NCBI RefSeq assembly: GCF_001625195.1
Contig: NC_054389.1
Span: 8,428,520-8,492,519, forward strand
Source of the DNA: Drechmeria coniospora
Lineage: Eukaryota; Ascomycota; Sordariomycetes; Hypocreales; Ophiocordycipitaceae
Length of the DNA stretch: 64,000 nt
Direction: 5' to 3'
The translations under genes were made by a program, and so were the position numbers. Of the stretch, positions 27,206 to 38,519 are shown piece by piece (the first letter of the stretch is position 1; each line of letters begins with the position of its first letter). Under the pieces are notes generated by a model. That model was not told the origin of the DNA. It worked only from the letters and a program-made list of their open reading frames with translations, and made no database searches.

Positions 27206-30200
27206 ATGACAGTCTCGCCCGAGCCTGCCAGTCAGGCGGGCGAGCCTCGGCCTCCCGGGAGCGCCCAGACGGTGGCCGTCAACATCGTCGACACGCCGGC
27301 CAACGCCGGCCGCCGCTTCCAGCTCGGCGTCAGCGAATGCGTCGAGACCAAGACCGTCACCACCACGACACGGCTGACGAGAAAGTTTCCCCACGTCTTC
27401 GTCCGCAACCCCACGCCGCTCGCGAGCCTCGACAGCAAGGAGTATCCGCTCGCGACGAAACCGACCCCCCCCGAGCTGCTGCAGTTTCAGTACAGCGTTG
27501 CCGGCCACGACCTGGACGACCACGCCGACGTCGCCGACGCCGCCGCCCTAAAGCGTCGGCCGACGACGAGCCTCGTGAGCAGGGCCTCGTCCCCGCCTCG
27601 ATGTGGCAGCCTCCCGCTGACGCCTCGTCCCCCGCAGATGAAGCAGGCATGCACCGATGGCGCGACGCTGACGCCGGTGAAGAAGGAAGACCTCGCCCGG
27701 GAGACGCCTCCGTCGGCCTCGACCAGACCGTGCCGTCAGCCCGTCTCCTCGCCGTCCGATCTGTACGCCCGACGCACGCGGCAGACGCGCGCCAGCCTTG
27801 CCGCATCCCCGACGACGGCGACAAAGGCCGCTCCCGCGCCCCCACCGACACTCCCTCCCTTCTTCCGACCCTCGCACCGCATCGCTCGATCCTCCCACCT
27901 GCAGGCCGTGTCCGACAAGCTTCGCCGCTCCCTCACCCAGGCCGGCCCCTCGAGCAAGGGGGACCGCACCGGCGGTGGCACCAGCAATGGCACCGGCGAA
28001 GGCATCGCCTCGAACGACCAAGCCGGAGCCGGTGCCCATGACGACCCGACCAGGGGAGCCTCTGGCTTCCCGGCCACGCCCGACGCCTCGGAGCTGATGG
28101 CCTCCTTCCTCGACCGGCCGCCTCCGCACCTCCCGCACCAGCTCGAGCCGGATCCGTTCCAGAACTCGCCGCCCGAGTCGGCGCCGAGCATGTCCCTCCC
28201 CGAAGCCTGCGACGCCCAGAGTCCCGTCGGCAACGTCGCGACGCCGCCCATCACCGACGCCGACGTCGAGCCCTTCGCCGACGCCGACGAAACGCTACCG
28301 CCGCCGCCGCCGGCCCAGCAGCCGCCGGCCATCGACGTCGCCGCGGCCCAGGACGGCAGCCTTCCTAGTCCGAGGCTGTCACCAACCCTCGCCGCCTCGC
28401 AGCCGGCCCTGGCGGCGCCCGACGAGGATGCCGCCGACGAGCTGCCGACGTCGGTCGAGCACCGCTCCTGGATGGACCCGGCGAGGCTCAAGCGAGAGTT
28501 GGACTCGATGCCGATGACGTCCCGCCACGAGTTTGACGCGAGGCGGCTGATGAGGCACCCCGGCCGGTCCGACGCCCCCGTCATCCTCGACACGCAGACG
28601 CTGCTCGAGTCCTTCGACTCGATGAAGAACGAGATGAAGACGTTCATCATGTACCAGTTCCTTCGCCGCTGCAACCGATCCACCCTCCGCGTCATCGCCG
28701 ACACGGTCAACCCCGCGCTCAAGTGCGACTTCCTCCGCCGCCTCCCCGTCGAGCTCGGCTTCCACATGCTGTCCTACCTCGGCTGCCAAGACCTCTGCCG
28801 CGCCGCCCAGGTGTCCAAGCAATGGCGGCACATCATCGACGGCAACGAGACGGGGTGGAAGGAGCTCTTCGACCGCGACGGCTTCGTCCTCCCCCCCGGC
28901 GAGCTCGGCAAGGCCATCGTCCAGGGCTGGGGCTGGCAGGACCCCGAGGGGGCCGCCGGCTACGAGCGAGACCTGAGCATGAACGACCGGCTGAAGTCGT
29001 CCGACTTTGAGCTCACGCGCATCCTCCGCAGCGGCGTGCCCAAGTCGAGGGCGACGAAGCGCAAGCGCGCCCTCAACAGCTACTCGGCCTCGGAACGATC
29101 GAAGCGACGGCTCGCCGCCCAGGACGCGACGCCGTCGAGGCTCGTCGCCGCCGAGGCCGAGGTGAGGCAGCACAAGTCGGAGGGTCCGCTCTCGGCCGCG
29201 AGCGCCGCCGCGAGCGCCGTGCCCGACCCCCAGCTCGGCCTGCCGAGCCTTCGGCAGATGCACCTCTACAAGTCCCTCTACCGCCGACACTACATGATCC
29301 GCCGCAGCTGGACCAGCGGCGACGTCAAGCCCGCCCACGTCGCCTTCGCCGCCCACCCGCGGCACGTCATCACCTGCCTGCAGTTCGACGACGACAAGAT
29401 CATCACGGGCAGCGACGACACCCTCATCCACATCTACGACACCAAGACGGGCAAGCTGCGGACGAAGCTCGAGGGCCACGAGGGCGGCGTCTGGGCGCTG
29501 CAGTACGAGGGCGACATCCTCGTCTCGGGCTCGACGGACCGCTCCGTGCGCGTCTGGGACATCAGCCGAGGCCTCTGCCAGCAGGTCTTCTACGGTCACA
29601 CTAGCACTGTCCGTTGCCTGCAGATCCTCATGCCGACGGAGACGGGCCGCGACGCCACGGGCCGCCGCGTCATGCAGCCCGAGAAGCCGCTCATCATCAC
29701 GGGCTCCCGCGACAGCCAGCTGCGCGTCTGGCGCCTGCCCGAGGTCGGATCCCGGCGGTACATCCAGACGCACCCGCCCGCGCACGAGTCGGACTGCCCC
29801 TACTTCATCCGCGTCCTCACGGGGCACACGCACTCGGTCCGCGCCATCTCGGCGCACGGCGACACCCTCGTCAGCGGCTCGTACGACGGCACCGTCCGCG
29901 TCTGGCGCATCAACACGGGCGACCCGCTCCACGTCCTCCGCGGACACTCCCAGAAGGTGTACTCGGTCGTGCTCGACCACGCGCGGAACCGGTGCATCTC
30001 GGGCTCCATGGACTCGCTCGTCAAGATCTGGGATCTCGCCACGGGCGCCTGCCTCCACACCCTCGAGGGGCACACCCTCCTCGTCGGCCTCCTCGACCTG
30101 CGGGACGAGAGGCTCGTCTCGGCCGCCGCCGACTCGACGCTGCGCATCTGGGATCCCGAGACGGGCCGGTGCCGGAACACGCTGATGGCGCACACGGGCG

Positions 30201-30563
30201 CCATCACCTGCTTCCAGCACGACGGCCAGAAGGTGGTGAGCGGCAGCGAGAAGACGGTCAAGATGTGGGACGTGCGCAACGGCGAGTGCGTCCAGGACCT
30301 CCTGACGGACCTTAGCGGCGTCTGGCAGGTCAAGTTTGACGGCCGCCGCTGCGTCGCCGCCGTCCAGCGCGACCAGCTGACCTACGTCGAGGTAGATATG
30401 CCGCCACCGACGCGGGCGACGCGAGAGATGGACTTGCTGACTGTTGATGCAGATTCTCGACTTTGGCGCCGTACGAGACGGCCAACCGGCGCAAAACTTG
30501 GGCAAACGCGTCCTCCTCAACGAGCACGAGGTGCGAGACATCACCGACGAAGGCGCCGCGTGA
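27206..30563 (+). CDS. CDC4: CDC4-type F-box/WD40 ubiquitin-ligase adaptor
   Basis: Two exons (27206-30391, 30453-30563; 61 nt intron GTAGAT-GCAG, phase 0) give 1098 residues. It is the substrate receptor of an SCF ubiquitin ligase that, in yeast and animals (Fbw7), targets phosphorylated cell-cycle regulators. A long disordered N-terminus (1-470) contains KTVTTTTRLTRKFPHVFVR near its start. A dimerisation-type helix (about 475-510) precedes the F-box (about 512-545, RLPVELGFHMLSYLG). A Lys/Arg-rich stretch with KRKRALNSYSASERSKRR (about 620) may be a nuclear signal. Eight WD blades follow (about 715-1060), such as LVSGSYDGTVRVWRI and LVSAAADSTLRIWDP. The last exon supplies the closing strand ILDFGA. 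I chose MTVSPEP as the start because upstream codons are simple-sequence. Confidence 0.92.
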
Positions 30564-32848
30564 GAGGGGGCGCGACCGAACGGGAGGGAAAGAAAAGAAG
30601 TAAGGAGGCGGGCGACAGCATGACGCGAGGCGAAGCGAAAGGGTGCATGCATATGGACCGGTTGGTTCGACGACCGATGGGGAGGAGGAAACGGAAAAAC
30701 GACTTCGCATGAGGCTCCGGGCCCGCATCAGCAACCCGCGTTAGCGACTTCCCGGCACAGGCCGGGCTTTTGGAGTTTGGGGAGTCGGTCGGCGGTGGGA
30801 GCATATATATCTATACCTTTGACGTTGCTACCATCACTCGCATCTCCCACCGGCCCGGGCCTGGGCGTCTATTTATGATGGGATGGCGAAAGACAAGCTG
30901 GCATTACTTAGGTGCATACATAGTGTACAAGGCTGTTTATTCATGATTTCTGCTGGTTGCCTGCCCGACCGGACCGACGCCGCCGACGTAGATGGGGTGA
31001 GGGGATAACGTCCGGTGCCTCGACCACTGTTTTCTGCCCGACTCGGCCAAAGGGTCTGTGACCTATGCCTGGGACGGCTTTCGTTTACCTTTGTGGCGAG
31101 TCAGTCGGCAATGGCAAAGACGTTCAGTTCAAACCACGTCCTACCGTGATCGTGGGACAGAACGGATGCGCATTTTGAGGCAACCACGCCGCTGGCCGCT
31201 GCTCCGAGACATTGCGTACGATAGCTTTGCCCACCTCGGGTGCCCTTTTCTGCCAGCCTATCTCGCTTCGAAGCGAAGGCGGATTGCCGTCGCGTGATGA
31301 CAAGTGCTTGTGGTCGATGGCAGCGGCTTCGTGGACGTGATGCTGGTGGTACTTGGGTAGTACATACTTGCAAGTGCACGCAGTAAGCAGGTTGTCTCCC
31401 TCCGACTGGTTGCGAGTCAAGTGGTGCGCACGTCTAGACCGCTGGAGCCTCGTCGCCCCACACCCATCACTCGGGGATTCTCGCCTGACGAGGTCATACC
31501 CCGGACCGAGTTGCCGATCAAATTGCTGAAATTACAGACAGCCAACCGATAGAGCAGGGCGCGATGCATAGCCACGCTTTCAAGGCTGGCCCTACAGAGG
31601 CGAAGGCGGAGGCCCGCCAATCGACACGGAGAGTGAGTCCGATTGATGTTTTGATACCCAAAAGCCGACCAGCACATCCGGCAACGGCGATGCCGAAGTC
31701 GTTCAATCAAATCAACGTCGTCCTCCTACCAGCGGATGCCAGGGGGAGGCCAGCTGGCAGGCGCAGGTGGACGCCCATCACAGCGAGCGGAGCCAATCGA
31801 AGGCCAGCCCGACCACCAGTCCGACGACCCAAGTCCAGCTGGGCCAGCGGCAAACGAAACGAGGCGAGCCGTGACGGAAGGACGCGAGACGAGTCGAGAG
31901 CCAGACGAGTCGAGAGAACCAGACGAGTCGAGAGAACCAGACGAGTCGAGAGATCCAGACGAGTCGGGAGAACCAGACGAGTCGAGTCGAGTCAGGAACC
32001 AGATGACGGCGGCGACCGGGGAAGACTACGACACAGGGGTAAAGTAGAGAGGGAGAGGGGGAATGTTGCTCAGCTAAAGCCGTCGTGCTGGTGCATCAGA
32101 CCGGCTTTCTGGCGTACGAGAGCCAGTGAGCGACAAGAATGGTGTGCTTCTTAGTGGAGTACGGTACCGAGCCGTAGTGCCCGTTGCTCGTGCGGGAGCG
32201 TCCTTCAGCCGCCCACACGGCACTAACGGCCGCTAAATCGTGCTGCCACCAGCGTCCACCACCAACCACCAACCAACCTCCATCCCTCCACCCCGTTCCT
32301 CCACCTCCACCTCAACCTCCCCTATGCACCACCCCTCCATCCATCAACCTCCCACCGCCAACTCGCTAGCCGACAGCAGAGGTGCCTGTTTTTTGCCTGC
32401 TGCGCAACCTTTCTCCGGCGTCAAAGCCCGTTCCTTTTTTCTCCCCCATTTTTGTTCTTGCACCGTTCCCTTGTCGGCGGCGGCCTCCATCGTCCAGCGG
32501 CAAGATCGTCATAGCCTCTGGCCCCCCGTCTGTTTCAGCGCTTCACCGACACACGCCAGCGTTGGTGGTGGGGTTCGCTTCGCCCGCCAGCCTCAGCCTC
32601 GCAGGGATTCATCATTCCTCTACCCCATCACCGCTCCTTGATCGAACCGTTCGCCTGGTCGTACACGGCCCTGCCGGCGATTCAACAACCCATGATTTGT
32701 TGCGTTGTCTGCCCGTTCTGTTTGTTCCAATGACCTGATGTATTGTTCGTCGTTCTGCTCCTACTCCATACCCCCCATATGATTCAACGCCTCGTCGTCT
32801 TCGTCAAGTAGTCGGCCATCGCTCCGCCGTTCCAGGCCTTCCTCCACC
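30564..32848. other. Intergenic with an 18-bp minisatellite
   Basis: About 2.3 kb without a supported gene. It has the CDC4 3' end, a tandem 18-base repeat at about 31890-31995, and from 32240 a pyrimidine-rich tract (ACCACCAACC, CCTCCACC) typical of fungal promoters and 5' UTRs, leading to the gene that starts at 32849. Confidence 0.5.
31890..31995. repeat. 18-bp tandem repeat
   Basis: About five to six units of CCAGACGAGTCGAGAGAA with a few substitutions and a diverged last unit. The core GAGTCGAG recurs inside each unit. Non-coding. Confidence 0.85.
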
Positions 32849-34675
32849 ATGCCCCTGGAACAGACCATCACCGTCGTCAACAATTCGGGAAAAATCATCA
32901 GCACCGCAAGCCCCCCCCTTCTCCCCTTGACCGCCGCATGACCGACTGACCTGTGGAGGCAGGGAAAACAGCTGTTGTCCATCTTCAAGGAGGCCAAGGG
33001 TGCCTACCACGATAAAAAGTCGGAACTCAGGGAGCGTGCTGGCCTCCGGCGATCCCAGACATTCGACCACACTCGTGGCGTCGGCCGGCACGACGAGTGC
33101 AAGTACGACGGGCAGAACTGTGAGGCACAGAACGGCGACGCGTTCGAGTACCGCCATGGCTGCCGCTACCGCGCCGAATACGATGGCCTCGCCGCCGACG
33201 GCCACGGACGCCGCCGCTCCTGCGACTTCTACAGCGAGGCCAGCGTGAGGACGAGCGTGCGATCGACGCGATCGAGGCACGGGGAGGACGGTCGTGCGGG
33301 GACCAGGACCCGGCCGGCCTTGACGGAGAGGAACCTCAAGACGCTGAGCGAGGTGTCGAGCACGACGCCGAGCGGACCCCGACAGCCGGCCACGGCCCAT
33401 CGCAGCCCCTACGCCGAGACTCTCCCGCGGGGCAAGGCCCTGTCGAAGCTGGACTTGAACGCCGCCGAGCATCGCGCCGCCGCCGACGAATCGCGCCGCA
33501 TGTCGGAGCCTCGAACGGCCACGGACAGGAGCGGCGGTGGAAAGGAGATTGACATGCACCTCGCCTACGGCAACATCCCGCCCGACCTCGCCGACAGGGT
33601 CGACCTCGATCCCGAGCTCGGAGACGAGTTCAGGGCCCGCCAGCTCGTCCGGCAGGTCGAGGGCCTTCTCGACGAGGCCCACTGCCTGCAGCACTCGGCC
33701 ACGGCCATCATCAAGCACCTGCAGGAGAAGCCCGACGCGGCGGCGGCCGTGGCCCTGACGCTGGCCGAGCTCTCCACCACCGTCGCCAAGATGTCGCCCG
33801 CCTTCCTCGGCTTCATCAAGGGCGGCTCACCCGCCGTCTTTGCCCTGCTCGCCTCGCCCCAGTTCCTCATCGGCACGGGCATCGCCGTCGGCGTCACCGT
33901 CGTCATGTTTGGCGGCTGGAAGATTGTCAAGAAGGTCAGGGAGGCTCAGCAGGCGGCGGCGCCGCCCGAGGCCACCGCCCTCGAAGGCGCACCCGCCGCC
34001 ACCGACAGACGACGGCCCTTGGGGCGCGCCCGGAGCGAGTACAGCGCCGGCATCGACGAGGCTCTCGTCGTCGACGACGAGCTGAGCACCATAGAGTCTT
34101 GGCGGCGCGGCATCATGCCCTCGGGCGCCGACGACGAGAGCGCCGAGCTCGAGCTCATGACGCCCGAGGTCGAGCGCGCGTACCGGGCCAAGCATGCGAG
34201 GGACGACGTCGAGTTTGATCTCAAGTCCCGCCGGAGCGGGCGGACGATGAGGACGAGCCGGACCGAGAGGCCGTCGGCCGGCAAGGAAAAGGACAAGGAA
34301 AGGGCCAAGGAAAGGGCCAAGGCAAAGGACAAGGGAAAGGACAAAGAGGGAGCGAGGCAGCGAGAAAGGGAAAGGGAAAGGGACAAGGATAAAAGCAATG
34401 GCAAGACCAAGAGCAAAAGAGTGGCCGTGCCCGCCACGGCCGAGAGCGTCTCGGGTCACAGCGAGCGCAGCAGAAAGTCGAGCAGCACAAGCACCGGCAG
34501 CAAGAGCAAGTCGCGGCCGACGGTGCGAGCCATCGAGGACGGCGCCAGCAGGCGAGGCGATCCCAGAATGGACGTCATCTTTCTTCCCAAGCTGCGGCAG
34601 GACAACATGCTCAAGGCTATCTTTCGCAAGAAGGAAAAGGAGCGTGTGAACCGGGGTGAGCTTGTGCTTGCCTGA
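32849..34675 (+). CDS. Conserved fungal one-TM protein with KE-rich tail
   Basis: Two exons (32849-32905, 32963-34675) give 589 residues. Exon 1 encodes MPLEQTITVVNNSGKIIST and exon 2 continues GKQLLSIFKEAKGAYHDKK. The 57 nt phase-0 intron must start with GCAAGC and end GGCAG, a GC-AG intron with a CTGAC branch site. Features: a basic N-terminal helix, a disordered Arg/Ser stretch (about 50-200), a predicted helical region (NIPPDLADRVDLDPELGDEF, then LLDEAHCLQHSATAII), one hydrophobic segment (about 305-340, ASPQFLIGTGIAVGVTVVMF), and a Lys/Glu/Arg-rich low-complexity tail (about 460-500) encoded by AAGGAAAGG-type repeats. I recall homologues in related fungi but no assigned function; a membrane-linked role is inferred only from the hydrophobic segment. 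Confidence 0.8.
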
Positions 34676-35358
34676 TGGTTTCGGCTCCACTGCCATGTGC
34701 GGGTGGATCGACACGGCAACCAGTGCGTCAGCCTTGCCAACTCACGAGATACGACTGCATTGAATGGGACGTGGTGTTTACCATGCGTGTAAATGGATGT
34801 CACTGGCGTCAACGGCACATTGAGACTGGGACGTCGTTTGATTATGGGCAGTGTCATGCTGAATAAATTTATCGAGTAAATTCATGGCCCGCTCACGCGA
34901 ACCATCGCACACACGAGCCTTTGGCGACCCTCGGAGACATTTCCAGGAGCGCCTGCTGTCGGCCAGTGCTCGGCTTCGTTCCGTTCTTGGATGCCACAAC
35001 TTGAGTCGACTGTGGTGATGCCAAAAAGGACATCGATGAAGGCGCAGGAGATGTGTGTCCCTCGAGAGGATGTTGGAATCGGCATGCTGGGCATTGACCG
35101 AACCGGACGAAATACGGTCGCTATGGAGCCACCTGGTGGCCCAAGGAATCTTACGCATGGATTGCCAGCTACGCCATGGCCTCCTGTCTACCGTCGTTCA
35201 TCTGGAGCTACGGAGTAGGATGGTTGTAAGTGCGCAGCAAACCGTCACATCGGTCCACGGCCACCACGGACAATCATGATGCAGCCGAAGGCGGCGTGAC
35301 AGAGAGTGTCCGCGCGGGGCGCTGGTTACGGGATAAGTCTCATCCGCGGCAGGCTCCT
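34676..35358. other. Intergenic, nothing recognised
   Basis: About 680 bases between two convergent genes, holding their 3' ends. No repeats or frames of note. Confidence 0.5.
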
Positions 35359-36414
35359 TCATAGCCCCATCTTCCCCAGCGGCTGGACGGTGACAACGCT
35401 CGTCTCGGCCATGCTGCCCCCGCGGTATGCGTAGGTAAAGACCCAGCCGCTCGCGGCACCCGCGTGGCGCCCTTGGCCATCGACGACGACGAGGCCGACA
35501 TGGACGTCCGGGTACTTGCCGACGATGCGGCGGACGGCGTCGGCGGCGGCGTCGGCGGGGCTCATGCCACGGCGCAGGCTCTCGACGGCCTGGTAGCAGG
35601 GCAGAAAGCGCATGAGGATGTCACCATCGCCCGTGGCGCCGCAGCCTCCGGCATCCGAGTCGACGTACGCGCCGCTGCCGGCGATGGGACCGTCGCCGAC
35701 GCGGCCGGGGATCTTGTGCGCGGCGCCGTTGGTGCTGGTGCCGGCGGCGAGGTGCCCCTCGGCGTGCAGGGCGACGAGGGAGATGGTATCGTGGGAGGGG
35801 CGCGGTCTTGTGTCCGAGTCCCGCTGGACGAGCAGGGGAACCTGCCGGTGCTCCGAGGCGGGATGCGGTCGGGTGTAGGCCCGACAGCGCGGTCCATCGA
35901 GCCGAAAGTTGGGCTCGCATTCCTTCTTCTTCCACGCCTCGCAGGCCGCAACGGAAGCATCCGTCGACAGGCTCTCCTCCCGGAAGCCGTGCTCGAGGGC
36001 GAAGGTGGTGGCCTGGTCGCCGGCGAGCATCGAGTGGGAGGTGTGCTCGAGGACGGCACGGGCAACGGCGATGGCATCCTTGACGCGGCGGATGGCGGCA
36101 ACGGCGCCAACGTTGAAGGTGGTGCCGTCCATGATCATGGCGTCGAGCGTCGTCTCGCAGCCTTCGTCCGGGGAGCCGCCGAAGCCGACGGTGCCGTCGC
36201 ACTGGTTTCGCTCACAGGCTGCGCAGCCGGCTTGGACAGCATCGAGGGCACTGCCGTTGCCGTCGCGGAGGGAGAGGAAGGCGGTGTCGGTGGCTGCCGT
36301 GAAGACGCCGCCCCAGGTGTTGATGACCATGGGGAGGCCCGGTGAGGCCTGCGTCACGGTCGCGTCCACGGCGAGGGGCAAGAAGGACAGGAGAACGGCA
36401 GCCGTTTCCCACAT
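35359..36414 (-). CDS. Secreted glycosylasparaginase (N-terminal nucleophile hydrolase)
   Basis: Single exon, 351 residues; human AGA has 346. It cleaves the GlcNAc-Asn bond of degraded glycoproteins, or acts as an asparaginase of the same fold. A signal peptide is visible (about 1-18, ETAAVLLSFLPLAVDA). The alpha chain has VINTWGGVFTAAT, NQCDGTVGFGGSPDEG and TTLDAMIMDGTTFNVGAVA. The autocleavage and catalytic site is HDTIS with Thr210. The beta chain has AAGTSTNGAAHKIPGRVGDGPI and GDGDILMRFLPCYQAVE. One small oddity is GCETTLDAM where relatives usually read GETTLDAM. It is probably vacuolar or secreted. It converges with the gene ending at 34675 and lies beside the retroelement relic. Confidence 0.93.
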   Translation of the reverse strand: MWETAAVLLSFLPLAVDATVTQASPGLPMVINTWGGVFTAATDTAFLSLRDGNGSALDAVQAGCAACERNQCDGTVGFGGSPDEGCETTLDAMIMDGTTFNVGAVAAIRRVKDAIAVARAVLEHTSHSMLAGDQATTFALEHGFREESLSTDASVAACEAWKKKECEPNFRLDGPRCRAYTRPHPASEHRQVPLLVQRDSDTRPRPSHDTISLVALHAEGHLAAGTSTNGAAHKIPGRVGDGPIAGSGAYVDSDAGGCGATGDGDILMRFLPCYQAVESLRRGMSPADAAADAVRRIVGKYPDVHVGLVVVDGQGRHAGAASGWVFTYAYRGGSMAETSVVTVQPLGKMGL

Positions 36415-36914
36415 CTCTCCGCGGGAGGCGGGCGGAAGACTCGCCGTGCCGCTGATGGATTTGTGAGATGGTGGGTGCAGGCGTGTAGAGGAAGATCTGA
36501 GTGAGGCGCACGATGGTCTGGGTGGACAGCGTATCGGTGGTCACGCAATTCCGGTACAGTACATCGCGGTATCAGTAGTGACACTGCCAGAACTGTTAGG
36601 TCGGCACCTTACTAGGTTGGTACACTTACTTATAGGCAGATAATGCAGTACATGTAATACTCCGTACGCTTACGCTAGATGTACAGTAGACAAGTCCCTA
36701 TGGAGGATGTCCATGTACTTATTACTCCGTGCCGTAAGTACATTTGAGTGCCTCTACAGTAAATGTCTTATACTGGAACAAAGTGCTCCGTGCAAGTAAA
36801 TAAATACTCCAGGTACGGAGTATGTTGCACCAAACCAGCACTTGACTTCGTCACAACGTTCCTATCGAGGCATCATTGATCGATTTCGCCGACAATAGCG
36901 CCTCGCCGCATTGC
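36415..36914. other. Intergenic with GTAC words and a direct-repeat copy
   Basis: About 500 bases: the asparaginase promoter side, then a dense run of GTAC words (TACTCCGTACGCT near 36658, GGTACGGAGTATG near 36812). The first copy of a 17-base direct repeat lies at 36823-36839. Confidence 0.5.
36823..36839. repeat. 17-bp direct repeat, left copy
   Basis: TGTTGCACCAAACCAGC, identical to 38520-38536. The two copies bracket the gag-like relic and probably mark the ends of decayed LTRs; no similarity continues past the 17 bases. Confidence 0.7.
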
Positions 36915-38036
36915 CTACGGCCGAGAACAATATAATGGAGCATAGGGCAACTTAAAGCACGAGTCAAGAGTCTTGAATTCGGCTACGACGAGGCCGTAGT
37001 GGCGTGAGAGGGTGAGTACAACCTGGTTCTGCTGCAGAGTGCCAAATCTAAGGGTATCATCAATACCACAGTACCACACACCACGGGATTGTAACTTATT
37101 TCCGCTTATCAAGTTCGTGTAGAATCCCGGGACGAATGCAACGTCCTTTAGGATCAGATCCCTTGTTTTTGGGCCATCCGGGCCATTCAACAATCCTTTC
37201 ATTATCCTCTTCCCCCTGCACATTACTTGAACGACTGTATTGCCTACCAAGATTTCATCAGAGTCTTCACTAGGGACTTGTTCCTCAAGGAGGTCCTTAG
37301 AGTTGACAACGTGAGTAGTTGCGCAGTTACCGAAGAGGGTTGAGTGTGTCAATGGATGTGCTTTTGGCATCATGGTGAATGCTGACTGGATTTCCGGCAG
37401 GCCATCGAGTACCGTATATTCTGTATCCGGTTGAGTGATGCCGAAGGTGCCTTGGATATCAGGTGTGTCGAAGGCAACGGCATCAATATATGCCGCCTCC
37501 CTTTTCTGATAACATTCGGGTATACCTAGGCGCATAGTATTGTTGGTCCTAATCTGGTTCTCCTGTATGTGTGGTATAATGCCTAGTCGTTCCCGAACCT
37601 TGCTGACGATCTCAAATACCTCTACAATATCGTTGAGGTTATTCAACAGATCCGGATTAACGGTCTCTTCTATCCACTTTCCGAGTTCCATACACGCCTC
37701 CCTGTACGTACAGTACCGTCGTATAGCACTGTTGTATTCGGATCGTTCGAGTTGGTATCTCTCTTTGGCTCGAGAACTAAGGTATTCGATTGGAACGAAC
37801 TGGTCCTCCTTGCCTTCCTCTTTGAGTTTGATAAGGGTTGCTTCATTGATCTTTGCAACTTCATCCTTATAGGTAGTTTCCTTTGGTGGTGATAGTATTA
37901 CTGCTCCGTCTGGGTTAACGTAATGCCAGATTTCATTCTGCTTAGCAATGCGCTGATATGATCCAAACCATCGATCCCAATCCTCAGACGTTTGGAGCAC
38001 TACATTTGCCTTGGAGTTGGCTGATGAAGTTGACAT
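36915..38036 (-). CDS. Copia-type gag/protease-like protein (relic)
   Basis: Uninterrupted 373-codon frame starting with ATG. The first 180 residues resemble copia gag: QTSEDWDRWFGSYQRIAKQ, then YNSAIRRYCTYREACMELG and VFEIVSKVRERLGI. No CCHC zinc knuckle is present. From about residue 235 the protease region starts, with NCATTHVVNSKDLL and GNTVVQVMCRGKRI. The expected active-site D(S/T)G reads FGNC, so the protease is dead, and the protein stops soon after. The open frame despite loss of key parts suggests either an in-frame internal deletion product or a recently inactivated nonautonomous copy. Confidence 0.75.
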   Translation of the reverse strand: MSTSSANSKANVVLQTSEDWDRWFGSYQRIAKQNEIWHYVNPDGAVILSPPKETTYKDEVAKINEATLIKLKEEGKEDQFVPIEYLSSRAKERYQLERSEYNSAIRRYCTYREACMELGKWIEETVNPDLLNNLNDIVEVFEIVSKVRERLGIIPHIQENQIRTNNTMRLGIPECYQKREAAYIDAVAFDTPDIQGTFGITQPDTEYTVLDGLPEIQSAFTMMPKAHPLTHSTLFGNCATTHVVNSKDLLEEQVPSEDSDEILVGNTVVQVMCRGKRIMKGLLNGPDGPKTRDLILKDVAFVPGFYTNLISGNKLQSRGVWYCGIDDTLRFGTLQQNQVVLTLSRHYGLVVAEFKTLDSCFKLPYAPLYCSRP

Positions 38037-38221
38037 CGTGGCGATCGTTGGATGGGTGTGTTCGTTAATTGAAGAGTGGATTGGAGGCCTTGGGAAGTGA
38101 AAAACAGAGTGCTGAAGGAGGCCGAGGTTATCTTCCTTTTTGGTAAGTCTTATGAAAGAGCGGTATAGTCATGTTGATCGGCACTAACGCATCGGAGTGG
38201 ATGGGGGAAGAAGAAGCAGGG

Positions 38222-38400
38222 CTTCGTGTGAGCGTTGCGGCTTTTTGAGCTGGTTCGTTGAGATCATCTTGTTGACCAAGGCTTTGTGTGAACGTTGCGG
38301 CTTTTTGAGCTGGTTCGTTGAGATCATCTTGTTGGCCAAGGCTTTGTGTGAGCGTTGCGGTTTTTTGTGCTGGATCGTTGAGATCATCTTGTTGAACGCT
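38222..38400 (-). repeat. Three 60-bp tandem repeats in the leader of the copia relic
   Basis: Three direct copies differing at a handful of positions. In minus orientation they are in phase with an open frame (38484-38128, 118 codons) and encode a 20-residue repeat of the form QQDDLNEPAQKAATFTQSLG. Whether that frame is translated is unknown. Confidence 0.85.
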
Positions 38401-38519
38401 TCTCATGAAGAAGCAGGGCTTCGTATGACCGTTGGTCGCTGTGATCTTTCTGATCTTCGTCTGTTGCTTCTTTCCGGATGACAATTTGCGCGAGGACGCG
38501 TACCGGGCTCATACTTAAC

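Noticed and set aside
28379..30652. 757-codon minus-strand frame
   Set aside because: It is the antisense of CDC4. The long frame follows from C/G-ending codons on the real strand; no domain is present.
38222..38400. CRISPR-like regular repeats
   Set aside because: Head-to-tail 60-bp repeats without spacers in a fungal genome; a minisatellite.
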